This document shows positions 51,232 through 63,018 of a stretch of DNA of 64,000 bases, in pieces. This DNA comes from Coniferiporia sulphurascens (Eukaryota > Basidiomycota > Agaricomycetes > Hymenochaetales > Hymenochaetaceae): NCBI GenBank assembly GCA_002794785.1, contig NBBA01000009.1, positions 930,001 to 994,000 on the forward strand, written 5' to 3'. How positions within the stretch are numbered: the first letter of the stretch is position 1; each line of letters begins with the position of its first letter. The notes under the pieces are model-generated. The model had not been told where the DNA came from. It searched no databases and saw only the letters and a program-made list of their open reading frames with translations. Both the position numbers and the translations under genes were made by a program.

Positions 51232-53468
51232 TTACAATTTACGGCATATCTTCCAGTAAACCAGACTCGACTCCCATCCAGCGACTGCACACTGCTCAAC
51301 ATCCACATTCGTCCCCCATTGTCGTCCCTGTAGATCTTTCACCAATTTTGCGCGCGCTCGTACCATCATCAGCCGAGTTTTCTTGCTGCCTTCGCTATCG
51401 GACCCCGATTTGTCACCGGCTCCAGTCGGAAGTCCGGGTAAGCCGAGTGTTGCGGGTGTTGCAAGGCTCGCGCGTTTTCCATTCCCGAGCTGGTACTCGC
51501 GGTTTGCGCCCCATACAAACAAATCGCGACCGCTACCTTGGGAAACGCCGGGGCCGGAATGAGTCAGCGTGTCCAGTGTAAGCAGGACATGCCCGGTTGG
51601 TGACACGGATAGCGCATGGGGAACGATAGGCTGCAAGTTTTGTGTCCTCCCGCTGACTGCAAATGAGGAAGTATCATCAATGGCCCGCTGCAGATTGGAT
51701 ACACTACATGGAAAGCTTACACTCCAGCAGCCCACTGACTGCTTTTATCCTTGCTGGATTCCCTTGTGCAGTGCTGTAAAGACCATTACCAAGCCCTCCC
51801 CACTGCCCCATTCCACAAGCAAGCAAATCCGTTGAGGATATGGAACTACCATCCGTTCTTTCCACGGTAAAGAAAGTGAGGTCCCCACCTATCAGAAAGA
51901 AGAATTAGCATAACTTCGAGATGTACCCGAAGGACCACCCACCTGTATTAATGTCGACGCATTGAGAACGCGTTCTGGATGAAGCCGATTTTGAGAAAAC
52001 GACTTCCGTCGGAATTGTGATCGTGTTAATAGTCAGTGTTGATCCAAGGCCCAGTTGACTGGCAAAAAAGGTGTCGGACACGGAATTGCCTGGAGGAACT
52101 ATAGTCACTTACCCATATTCATTGGCCCCCCATGCAAGTACCCTTCCCTCTTGCTTTATCCGTACGAAGCTCGATCGCGCACCCGCAATGGCTTGTGCAA
52201 CCTTAATTCCTCGCAAGGATGGAATTTCGAAGAGACGATCGCAGAACCTAATTCCTTCAAGTTCCAATTCCGAAGGGCTCGTCACTTGGGAGTCCGTAAC
52301 CGAGGGAGAATTAGGGGAAGTTGAAGAACCAGCGGAGGTCAAAGCAGGAAGTTTGACACGCTGATTGCGGGAGACATTCTTGTACGGATCAAGAACGTCT
52401 TTGGGAACGAGCTCAACAGTAACTCGTTCACCAGACCCACCGCCAGTACCCGGCCGACAGGGTAAAGTAACTTTTCTGAAGCCAAGCTGGCCATAGTCAT
52501 TCGCGTTCTTCGAAAGTGGATGTGCAAAAGTGCGTCCGTCCGATGTGAGAGCCAGTAGATGGTCATTACCCGCCGATATGGAAACGAACCTTGTACATTA
52601 CAGTCAGCACATTTGGTACCAGTGACCATTTCGAGAGACTCACTTTTCGCCTCTTCCTAGCTTCTGTTCCACCCCGAGCTCTACGTAGTCTTGCTTTTGT
52701 CCCGTACTCGATCCCCGACCAAAAAGAGACCATACGAATGAGCTTTCGCCCGTCGTCATCGCGCTCTCCTCCCTTTTTACGTCTGACGAGAGTGCGTATA
52801 TTTTACCAAGCGAGGACAGGGCGAATACACGAGAACATGTCGCCTGTACGTTGACGATATCCTGCCAAACAATTACTTTGCAAGTATATAAAAAATCGTT
52901 CCTCGACGCACCTTGCCTGCGAGACTTAGCACAGGACCTCCGGATTTCCCGTTCCATTGGTAGATGTCACCCCTTGCGTCCACGCAGGCGCCATGTCGCT
53001 CGTGCAACACCAGATCACGCAGCGCAACATCCTTTAACCACGGCACATCTGAGGGCACTCGGAAAGAGGTAGCATCAGGAGTCGTAGGAGATATAATATG
53101 TTCTCTATGAGCAATAAGCAATGACGTCTGACGCACGCGGTTAGCGTAAATACCAGACACACGTACTTGTTTGAGCCCCAGGCAAAAGTCGTCAGGTGCT
53201 CATCGTCCCAAACCAGTCCGGGAGACGAAGCAGGTGGTTCATCCACTTGTTTCTGCGCATTCGACGCAGCATCGTTCAAAACAGGACGAGATTTTGCATA
53301 AGAGTAAGAAAGCGCGACTGCAGTACCAGCAAGCAGAGCAACGCGGCTGAACCGGTAGTTCAAACCTTTGCGCAAGCCGGCCGAGTCGGTGTGAACATAC
53401 GCCCCACGACTCCGTAGCACATACAGTGTTTTTCGAGTGCGAGCAATGCGAATTGACTGGCTGAGCAT
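51232..53468 (-). CDS. FMP25: Mitochondrial RCC1-repeat protein, FMP25-like
   Basis: Seven exons on the minus strand: 53468-53167, 53104-52912, 52861-52644, 52589-52113, 52058-51943, 51888-51721 and 51656-51232, giving 632 aa. The ATG at 53468 opens a basic, acid-poor leader (MLSQSIRIARTRKTLYVLRS), a mitochondrial presequence, with a membrane segment at about 40-58 (RFSRVALLAGTAVALSYSYA). RCC1-type blades follow: FAWGSNKEH, ISAGNDHLLALTSDG, VLAWGANEYGQLGLG, GMGQWGGLGNG and FVWGANREYQLGNG. Yeast Fmp25 (Bca1) is an inner-membrane protein needed for complex III assembly, acting before Rieske protein insertion (yeast knowledge). The window also holds a BCS1-like gene, whose family acts in the same assembly, though 36 kb away. 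Confidence 0.88.
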
Positions 53469-56400
53469 AGGTAAAGTCAGGCAACGGAAGCACCTGGAGT
53501 TGAAAGTCAAGACTTGTGGTCTCGGTAATTCGTCGGATGATCGACATTATTATGGGTCTCTCGGTACGTCCCGAACACGGTCCTATCTGTAGTGTCTTAT
53601 TCACGCTCTACAGTCTTTTGCGGCCGCCCAAGGTTAACTATGGTTCAACCGCGCTGCTCGGCCTCTCCAAGACGGTTGAGAGTCATGCACTAGCTGTGCT
53701 TTCGAAGATAAAACCTCTTATGGCGTAAATGATATACCACGCCCTCATTCCTAGACATTTCACTGCGGGACGTCATTTATGCAATCGTCGCCTTCAGGTT
53801 CTAATATGGGGAACGCCCTTTTAGACAACTAAACAAAGAAACCGTCGCTTTGGATACAATAGTGAAATGTGGAAGGTGTGGCTCAAGTTGTACCCACTAC
53901 TATTCTGACTCGCCTTGTTTTCCTGCTATACGTTTCTGGCGCCCAACTTCCCGTGAAATTATACGTGATTCTTTTGATGGAGGAACCGACTACTACCCCT
54001 TCCCATTACCACGAGGACCAGGCATGTCTATAAGCGAAAGGCTGGAGGAACAGGGCGGCGATTGCGTCCGTATCTCCGTACTGTATTTCAAGGATGCAGT
54101 GGCGAGTCATGTCTTTGATTCGTGCACCTCTACCATCGCTGCTGCCATATTATGAGCGTAATCGGCACCACCTAAACCGCTATCAGGCATGCTATCGCTA
54201 TCCCCGAACTTCTAGAAGGCTACCTGGGTATTGAAGAAGGTTGAAAAGACAAATTAACGAACTATACTTCGTTGGGTGGCTTTTTAGAGCGAATAATGAC
54301 CATCTGCTCCCCAGAGTGGATGAACAGCTGCGGTTTATGAATATCTGCATTACGAAGTGGCAATACCCTGCGTTAAATTTGGGCAGTTGGATTTAACCTG
54401 TCTATCCCCGGAAAACTGCTATCGCCTCATTCCTACCTCAATCTTCCGGATAATCTCCCTCCAGTGCAAAAGTTACCGTCCCGACTCTTCAGGTATCAGA
54501 TCTACTCGTTTAAGGCGGAAAGAGTATGCGGACAACCAAGCCATGAATAAACACTCCCGAAGAGGCCCTGCTACGGAAAGACCAGTTCTGTCCTATTATT
54601 CAGAGGAGAAAAGCAATCTTTTCCTACAAAAAAAGCAGTTATCAAAGAAACTCCAGGTGGCGTGTACGGTATTAATCGCATTGCGCAGTCTTTCAGTTCA
54701 GCAGTTGTTAGCGGCGCCACTTTGGGTATAGAGCACGATTGCAAGCCGCACATCCACCCCGTCTTCTCCTTCGTAATCACGGCAAGGGCGCGTGCCAAGA
54801 AGTACACGGACGTCCAGTGCGCCATTCGGAAATGCACTTTTGGTGGTAAATGTGTATCTGACTCGGATGTCTACGACGAGCTCAAGGTGATCAGGGGAAA
54901 GGGCATAGAGGGTGTGACTCCGGCGGACGCTTTCCACGTCTTGGGTGAAGTGCGGACTCTGGGGAACACGCCGGCGGTGTCGATGATGTGGGCAAAGCTG
55001 ACGGCAAGGGAGTTTGCTAAAACTTACAGGGGAATGACAAGAACAGCGAAGGTGCATTCCGCCTACTTGGGTTCAGCAGAGATACCCAGCGGGCATAAAC
55101 CTCACTTCGTCCTTCCAAGGCCATGTCCAGGATCGTACATTCAAGGGGATGCCCGATGACTATCGACCAGGGTCTGAAGTATCAACGCTCCCGACCAATC
55201 GCTCTTCGTCATTTAGCCACTATTGGTATTGTTTCTGATAATTTTATCATCCTCAAAATGCAAATTGTCGAGGATGTCAATTGTCTGCATATCATCGTGC
55301 TGCCGTATCTCGTCAGCTTTGACAGGTTCGCAGCGAGGACCAGGAACGTGATCTCACAAGTATTGCTACGGACGACCTCAGGCAAGACCTTTACAACTGT
55401 CCGAATCCTTTCGTAGCGGAACACCGGTGACTAGAAAGGTACTGTACACTCAACGATATTTACAGCTTCGGGACAACTCGTGCTTTGGCAGTCCTTTTTG
55501 TATTCCAGTATATCGACGAAAGTGACACCTGGGAAAACAATCGCGATGTCCCGCTCAGTGATAATTACTACGAAGAGCTGCACACTGTCAACATGGTAAG
55601 CAGTGGAAAAGAGGTCCTTCTGGTAAAAACAGCGGTGCTCGGAAATCAGCCCGAAGCTAGCAAACTGTCGTCTAACATTGCCTTGATTCTAGCAATTTGA
55701 TTTCTGGGAGATATTGTGTCTAAAAAAGGGAATGAAGGGAAAGATAGCCAGATTACTACGAAGCCTCAAGGCGGCGTGCGGGCGTCGCGAGCTATAAAGT
55801 TCGCAACTTTGGCAGTCCCTAATCTGCATTCGCCTCCAGTCAACCCTGTAACCGTACGGACTTGTATTTCTATAACCTTGTTCCATTCCCTACGTATTGT
55901 ATGTATCCACTTTTCTTAAAATACACCATATAGTGATAGCCACATACTACTTGCCCTAATTCTTTTTCACCTCCTGGGGCACCACCTGAACTACACGGGT
56001 TCGAATATATATTGAGTTGGTGTCTTGCAGAATCCCAGAGTACAGCCGGCCGAGTTTGGTCTCTTCCCAATCTCCACAGTACCAAGCACTTGAAGCTGAG
56101 ACGGGGAAGGGATCACTTCTACCAAGGGGCATCTTAGGGGAGTAGCTAGACTGGTGCGAATCCGGCTTGCTCCATTTTCCGCGGACGCAACAAGATAGGA
56201 ATTGCAACTCAAACATCTGTTGCGAGCTCAAACAAATTCAAAACTTTTCGTTGTCCAGCCCTCCAATTGCTACAGTGCTCTTCATTCCCAGCGGAGAACT
56301 CGCGGTCTCGCAGATCCACAATGCGATCCCTAGCTGAGCCGCTCATGAGAACGTGTCCCAGGGTTTCACGATGATCGCAGTTAGGACATACTTCTTGCCC

Positions 56401-56767
56401 AGGCGGATAGACACAAGCATCTCCATACAGTGCGTGTAAAGTACTTCCTTGTTGAAGTTCTCGAGCTGGATCGTATTGTCTGGAATAAAATGCAGTTATT
56501 ATTGCCGTCGGACTTGATGATGTTGATGTACAAAATAGTAAACTCAAGCTGACGCGGGTATCGTAAAGGATCAACTCTGTAGAAAAATTAGAACCTGAGC
56601 TCAATTATGAGAAGAAAGCAAGGGCAAACTTTGCGGGATCAATTGTAAGCGGCTCCGACACATTCTGACGTAACTACGGGCTGCAGCGGCAAGGATCTGC
56701 ATGCCGCCTCAACTTGGAGCATTCGCTCTTTGACTACTTTTCAACAACCACATAGTGAAGGTGCATA
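53469..56767. other. 3.3-kb gene-poor region
   Basis: It starts with the FMP25 promoter and ends before the small plus-strand gene at 56768. Frames at 54662-55159 (plus) and 55485-55700 (plus) are open but lack recognisable motifs. A cysteine-containing fragment at 56209-56604 is listed separately. The rest shows nothing. Confidence 0.5.
56209..56604 (-). other. Possible retroelement remnant with Cys-Cys-His knuckle
   Basis: A minus-strand open frame contains VCPNCDHRETLGHVL, a spacing typical of the zinc-binding segment that follows RNase H in non-LTR retrotransposons, where a Cys would be expected slightly downstream but is Ser here. No reverse transcriptase or RNase H motifs are visible beside it. 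This is a weak call; it could be chance. Confidence 0.25.
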
Positions 56768-57511
56768 ATGGGAAGCGCGAGCTCAAAAGTGTCGCGAAAA
56801 CTTCCTTCGAAGCCAACACCGTCATGGGCGGGGGCTCGGACGGACAATGCCAAACCGGTGTTGCAAAAGGCGAGGGCAAGCGAAAGGAAAGACACTAGTG
56901 AGTACTTAGATCACTACACGCCTTTTGACCTCTCTAACTAGGTGAAACCAGCTATCGAAACGGATGCAAGGGATCCACACTTCTTGCAAAATCTCAGCCG
57001 GCTCGGACAAGTGAATGTTGACCACCACATGGTCACCGTACGCGCTGTACGCAGATACATTCCGAGTTCCACGAGGCAATAGCACTAACAGAACTCAATT
57101 GTAGGATGAGCACATGAGACATATCCTTCATTCTCGTGATGTCTCCGAACAGCAAGCGTCCTCCCTCACCTCAACGAAAAATCGTATGACCGCGGGCGTC
57201 TTGTACGATCTCCTCGAGTCAAGGAAATCCGTCAAGTCTCAGGCGGAACTGTCCAAACTAGCGGGTCGTTACGATATTGACACAAAAGTGTTAGAAAGTC
57301 TATTAGCCTTTGCAAATACCCCAAGTATCGCTGAAGGCTCAAGGCGGAAGATATTAGAGGAGGATGGACGGGAGAGATTCACGACACTGGTTTGTCCCAT
57401 CATATTCTGTCGCCCCCTTGTATACTGTATGTTCATTCAAACATCTTCCAGGCTTGCTGGGAAGACAATGTCTTAACAGACACCCTGGTTCCCGCGCCGA
57501 GACGTTCCTGA
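56768..57511 (+). CDS. Small fungal protein, probably N-myristoylated, unknown function
   Basis: Four exons: 56768-56897, 56952-57037, 57105-57389 and 57452-57511, giving 186 aa. The start MGSASSKVSRK is an excellent N-myristoylation signal with a following basic patch, so the protein should attach to a membrane. The rest is hydrophilic and helical: IETDARDPHFLQNLSRLGQV, HMRHILHSRD, then RMTAGVLYDLLESRKS and AELSKLAGRYDIDTKVLESL. Intron 1 must end at the CCAG at 56948-56951, not at the earlier TAG, to keep frame. It converges on the methyltransferase with 120 bp between stops. I recognise no named domain. Confidence 0.75.
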
Positions 57512-57631
57512 ATTTTGATCGACGACCCGGATACAAGTATCATGAACCCAATCGTTTTCCGGCTTAGCGCTATGCACGACGATGTACGTATATTTACTGT
57601 GTAACCCCTAACCATAATTCATTCCCTCCGC

Positions 57632-58520
57632 CTACAATTTAATGGAGTACAGTAATCCGTCATAGCCTTTGCTGCCGACCCATCCAATCGTCATCGCCTC
57701 AACCTCCTTGTCGTCTTGAATGTGCTTCAAGAGCTTTCTGACTCCTAGGACGCTCTCATCAGTCGTATCTTCAGGCAGTAAGGCGACTCTTCCCGATCGA
57801 ACGACGTTGTCTACAAGCTATGTATGTGTAATCGAGTCAGATTCGAGCAAAGACTTTGTTATCCGCGCTTTCACTTACTATGACAGCGCCTTTCCTAGTC
57901 AACCTCTTTGCCTCGAGGTAATAAGTCAAGTTTCCCGGCTTATCGGCATCGATGAACGCCAAATCGAAAGGTTCGTCTGTCCCAAGGGTCTTGAGTGTGT
58001 CAGCCGCTGGGCCTACTTTCACTTCCACCTTGCTTGATAAACCGGCCTTCTCAATATTCTCCCGGGCAACCTGCAAATCCCTATTGAGTCAGCTCTGACA
58101 TACCGCTGATTTTATATCTCGGTCCCGCACCTCGGCACGTTTTTCGGACAACTCCAGTGTGATCAGCTTTCCGTCGTCGGGCAACGCTCTGGCCAGCCAT
58201 ATCGCTGAGAACCTATAATTAGATAAAACATACAATGTTTCAACAACGAGAACGGCGTCGACAGAGTGGATATGAAACACGGACCCTCCTAGTGTACCCA
58301 CCTCCAGGATGCGCTTCGCACTTATCGATCGAGCGAGGAGATGCAAAAATTTGCCCTGCGCAGCGCTGACCGCGATATCTGGAAGTCCGTTTGTGACACT
58401 GTTCTGCACTGCGGCTTCGATCACTGGATCTTCTGGAATGAGGAACCCATTGTGGTACTCGTCCGACTTTGCCCAGTCCTCGGGACTAATGAAGGTTGAG
58501 GATGAAGTAGGCCCGCTCAT
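57632..58520 (-). CDS. SAM-dependent O-methyltransferase (caffeoyl-CoA/catechol type)
   Basis: Four exons on the minus strand: 58520-58285, 58212-58131, 58070-57879 and 57817-57632, giving 231 aa, the normal size of the family. The SAM site RILEVGTLGG lies at 70-79 and is split from FSAIWLARALP by intron 1. FDLAFIDADK holds the metal-binding Asp, and LVDNVVRSG holds the Asp-Asn pair that completes the divalent metal site. Related enzymes methylate vicinal hydroxyls of catechols or hydroxycinnamoyl-CoA; in wood- or litter-decaying fungi they are often linked to aromatic metabolism (inference). Start is the only ATG giving the usual N terminus. Confidence 0.92.
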
Positions 58521-59823
58521 GGCTGTCTAATACGAAGAGAATTCGTAGGATGGGGTCGTTCTATGCGATGGTGGCGGCCTTATATGCAAAAAATGAGCGG
58601 TTTCTTTATAATGAGATCGTATCACCAAGTAGACCCTAAGCCGCTGATTTATTCAGAAATGTCTGAGATACTGGGTTCGGCCGGGGCCTCGGCCTATTTG
58701 AGTCAGGAGGTAGGTAAAGTACGTGCTAAATGATCGAGCGCACGTGCTTTCGGTCCTCTTATCTGATAAGATGGTATTTCGGCCGGCCAAAATGATCGAC
58801 GGCGTTCGTACCTCCTGTCTGATAAGATGACCGCCCTCCACCTCCGCCGCAGCTGGCTACGTCGTAATCTCAACTCCATCATTTCTTGATACTCCCTTCA
58901 TATGTACGAGCCACCCAAGGAGATCTCGAGGCTTGAGTCAACACCAGCGAGTCGCTGCCGGCTCTGACTTGTTGCCAGTGTTTGACAGCACTGCGTCCAA
59001 GTTATTCCGAACCCCGAATCACTGCAACGTGCATGCTCAACGCGAGTCACCTCGTATCGCTAGCAGTCGGGTGTGTGCTACTACATGGAATATATTCCTG
59101 ACAGGCTCTCGCTTCAATAAGTTGACTCTGAATGACTTCGCGGGAGTGGAGCAAAACATCCGAGGGTACGAAGTCCGGGTCTACGGAAACCCCTTTGTTT
59201 CCTTCTAACTTCTATACATACAGTGAACAAGAGATGGCCGCATGGTACAGACTGCGGATTTGGCACCTTGCACGATTTGGGACATGCAATCAGAGCCAAA
59301 CGGAGCAGGCTTCATATGTATTTTCACTGATGATGGCCGCAGTTAGGGCTGTATGATTGGGACAGAACAGCCTGAGGGCGTCCCCAAAATGACTCGCCCG
59401 CAGTCGATGTTACATTAATACGCCACAAGTATGCACCGCATGGGTGCACGATTCGGGAATGGTCCGTGCCCTCCGTATCTTTTGTACTTTTGTGCGCTGA
59501 TAGTGCTCATGACGAGTGACATGCGATTATCCTTCTTTCCTGTATCAGACTTCCTAGTACCGACAATTGAATTTTCAATCCAACCTGTACGAGTGCGGGG
59601 AATGTGGCAGGAGACAGTTACAAGGCAGGCCTGTGGACCGACATGGCCGTAACCCTTCTACATTCATGTACCTGTGTTTGCGAATTGGCTGTAGTTTGGG
59701 TATTCCTCATAAATAAGGCTGTTTCCAACCGCGTATGCCCACCAAATCGGCCTATCTGTTTTTGGTAATCTACTTGAAAGAATACAACGAGATAAAATGC
59801 AAACAATTCCCGGGCTATATCCC
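58521..59823. other. Promoter of O-methyltransferase and 3' region of APC5
   Basis: 1.3 kb between the methyltransferase ATG (58520, minus) and the APC5 stop (59824, minus). A short direct repeat, GTCTGATAAGATG at about 58813-58829 and TATCTGATAAGATG at about 58758-58772, contains GATAAG, the core site of GATA-type factors, 240-310 bp upstream of the methyltransferase ATG. No gene was recognised. Confidence 0.5.
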
Positions 59824-62800
59824 TCACTTCCTCGACGCCAGTACTACGCAAATCTCGCTCGTTAGATTCCAAATCCCATCCCAGTGCTTGTTGATGTCGA
59901 CTGCTTCCAAACGCTTCTGCTCAGTTATCGCTGCTACATGGAGCGCGGCGGAGGTATCCCGAGCTTGGTGATCTCCGAGACCATTGTGTACAAGCGCTAA
60001 AACGTAGAGCACATCCTGGACGGCCGGCTGTATCCCGAGTGAACGGTAGTCCTGCTCTGCGATATGTAGGTAGGGTATAGCATCACGTAGGTCGGCTGCT
60101 GTAACGGTCCATAAGGCATCAAGTTTAGTCCGGAATACAATCAGAGATGAGACGGAGTATACCGTTTTTCCCGCTGCATGCAATTATGCATCTAGCTAAA
60201 ACATAGCAAGCGAATGCTCTAAGTTCAATATCGTCGCCGCTGATTATCTACCCTAACGATAGGTCAAAGGTATCAAGGTTATGTGCCCCGACAGACACAC
60301 CTGTGGCATCACTTCCTCGGCCAATCGTCTGCTCCAAATCGTCATTCCAAATTCAAGGCCTACATCAGCAAGCAGGATCGCTGCCAGCCGATACAGCCTG
60401 AATTTTCCCTGATATTCGGACTGCCACAATGCCTTGAGGATCTGGTCCACAGAGGCTATGCCTTGGTTCACTTTCTGCAGAATATTTTTTATATCAAGAA
60501 TGGTAAAGGGAAGCGAGGGGCGCTTACCCTCGTCTGCAGGGCTCTGTACAGTTGACCCTCAATGGTTGGAGGAGTGTTCGATTTTCCCAATGGTAGGAAG
60601 ATAAAATCGTTCCAATTATTAAACAACCCCGGTCGGCGTGGCTTGATGAACTCGTTCAGCTGGCGATGTTGGCCTCTTCATACATAGAATAAGAAGAGCA
60701 AGAGTACATGGATATCAACACACACCTTCGAGTTGCGAAGTGAAGCATCGTGATCCATACTTCCCCCGACCAGTACGCAACTTGATTTAAGCTATAGTCC
60801 AGACTGCGCCATGTCTCCGGGGCCAGTAATGTACTAAACGCCTCTGCCTCCTTGCCTTGTCTTGAAAACTACAATCTTGTCAAAAATCGGATAGCAAACG
60901 ACAATGAGTAGCGAACATACCATTGCAGCTTTGTTCTGAAGCATCGTGAACCGACTATCATCGGGGCCATCACCCTCACTGAAAGCAAGCACAATGTTTT
61001 CTTCTATGACAGCTAGACGCTCGCAGCCTTTAAGGAAATACAATGATAAAGGGGAATAAAAATACCAGCTCTAGTGACTCACCTGCTAGCCGCCACAGGA
61101 CAGACTGCATAGCGTGAAATGCCCATTGGTCTTGTTGAACGGGAGGGCCCCCGCGAGTGTCTCTTGATAAGTCGTATATTCCGAGAGCCTGGACAACTTT
61201 TTCGAATGTGTCGCTAATTGGTTGAGCCTTTGAAGGTTTAATTTGAAGCCTAACAAAGCAGATAAAACCAAAACGGCACCTCACGTAGCAGCTTTCCGAC
61301 GTCGTTCAAAACTTCCAGAGGCGGTATGTCAGCCTGCAATTCGTTGAGAGGCTCTTTGGATGCTTTGGTTTTCCCCTCTGAGCGTCGTAAAAGGCTGCAA
61401 GTCAGTTAGTCAGCGGGTTTGCTCATGCGCGCTACGCATTTTGCCTACGCCATGCATTGCTGAAGAACGATATTATCGCCAGACGTTCGGGCCACTGTTA
61501 TGGCTTCCTGGAGAAGCTTATTGCAGATAATAGTTTAGCTATGGGAAGGTAACTGCAGACGGAGTGTCGTACCTTTCGGGCCGCCGCAACTTGTCCGTTG
61601 AAAATATGTATTCGCACAAGGTTGAGTATAGCGTGCTGCCGTAGATCTCTGTAAAACATAATCGGTCTTGGCTTTCTTTACTTCAAAACTCCATGGCCGA
61701 CTGACGAGTCCGTGGAATCATTAAATCTCTGTTCAAAGAATCGCCGGAGACTTTCCCCAGCTGTCTGGTTATCACCATTTGCTCGAGCTCTTTCGAATCT
61801 GATATCAAACGTCAATAATAAAATTCAAAATGTCAGTTTCAACTGCAAGATAAAGCAAGATATTCGACTAGAAATTTACTCAGCATAGGGTTCCGGATCT
61901 GCACAAGGCTGTTTATCGTATTGCGTCTTTATGAGGATAGTGTCTATATCTTCTCATCAGCCTTCAACTTGTCCTCACTGTAGAAGAGCCAGTCGTACCG
62001 TCCCTAATATTGTCTCTGACGACCTTTTGGTATCCCCTTGAACTATCACCAGCGGCCCATGCTTGGAAGTCATCTACGAAGTTTGAGACACCTAGAAAGG
62101 ACATCTTCCTGAATGTCACATGGGTCCTCCTGGCAAATAATCCAAAAAGCGAGCGTTTTTCCTGATAAAAGTCAGTAATCTTGCCTTTATGAATATGCTT
62201 TACGCACAATAGGTGGCTCTTGGTCCTGTAACTGAGGACATGCCATGAGATTAGTCAAAGCGTCTTCGGCATAATGAACACTTACTTCATCATCTTCATA
62301 CGGCGTCCACAAAGCAGGAAGGTCTAAAGTTCACAGTAATGGTATTATCCAATGTGCAGACTCGGCAGGACAAACCTGAAAAAAATTCAGTGATGCGGTG
62401 TACTGTCTTCAAGGAGGCGGGCTTTTTTGAAAGAAGTAGATAGGCGATCAGTCAGAGCCGAATTTCGAGCGTGATAATGTACCAGAGCTCGTATCTTCCC
62501 AACGAGTTTGTCGTCGTCCGGGGCAAGGTGTCCGTCTTTGCTGAGCTCAAGGAGTAACTGTTCAAAGGATTTGGGTTGCGCGACCTGGCATTTCTATTGA
62601 GCACAGTTGGCCGAAAGGCGGTCATAGCGATATCACAAACTTCAGAGATTTCATTTATGAGAATGCGATAGACGTGCAGCAAGTAACGATTCGACAGTGG
62701 GAGATGTTTGTGAGATCCAGGATGAAAGATCCAGAGAAGTATTCCCAGTAGAGAAACGTGATGTGGTCTGATAGTAGTTTGTCGACCACGATTTGTCGGC

Positions 62801-62841
62801 TGTTCGTGTGCCCTCTGCGTGTTTACGCGTTGACTAGGCAT
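59824..62841 (-). CDS. APC5: Anaphase-promoting complex subunit 5
   Basis: Eighteen exons on the minus strand: 62841-62641, 62593-62483, 62421-62376, 62323-62286, 62225-62208, 62161-61999, 61952-61880, 61798-61706, 61648-61573, 61516-61449, 61394-61280, 61227-61083, 61027-60921, 60868-60726, 60675-60528, 60474-60301, 60247-60163 and 60098-59824, giving 692 aa. Family landmarks in order: TIRPHHVSLL and HVYRILINEISE at the N terminus; RKMSFLGVSNFVDDFQAW; ESLRRFFEQRF; RQHAILNLVRIH; TFEKVVQALGIYDL; RLAVIEENIVLAFSE; LADVGLEFGMT; and AIPYLHIAEQDYRSLG, a TPR-like stretch. APC5 is a scaffold subunit of the APC/C ubiquitin ligase that drives mitotic exit. Intron acceptors of unusual form (AAG, GAG) were chosen where only they keep frame, so a few small exon ends could shift. 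Confidence 0.88.
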
Positions 62842-63018
62842 CGTGTTCAAGATGTCAGATACAAATTAGTGATGAAGACATCAATTCAAGCACGAAACGC
62901 GGACTCGGAGCCCAAAACGCGGAACGCGTCTTGACATGCGGAATTTGCCGACTCGGCGACGCGCAAATTTATGGTACGCCTTCATTTCCGAATCCGTTTC
63001 CGAGTCTCGACGTCGACC
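62842..63018. promoter_or_regulatory. Compact divergent promoter, APC5 and NOC3
   Basis: Only 177 bp separate the two divergent ATG codons. AAACGCGGACTCGG and AAACGCGGAACGCGTC (about 62895-62932) contain repeated ACGCG elements, the core of MCB/Swi6-Mbp1-type cell-cycle sites. This would suit a cell-cycle gene such as APC5; the factor is inferred. Confidence 0.6.

Noticed and set aside
54662..55159. 165-codon plus-strand frame
   Set aside because: It is open and of moderate length but has no motif, no likely splice partners and no family likeness, so it is not called as a gene.
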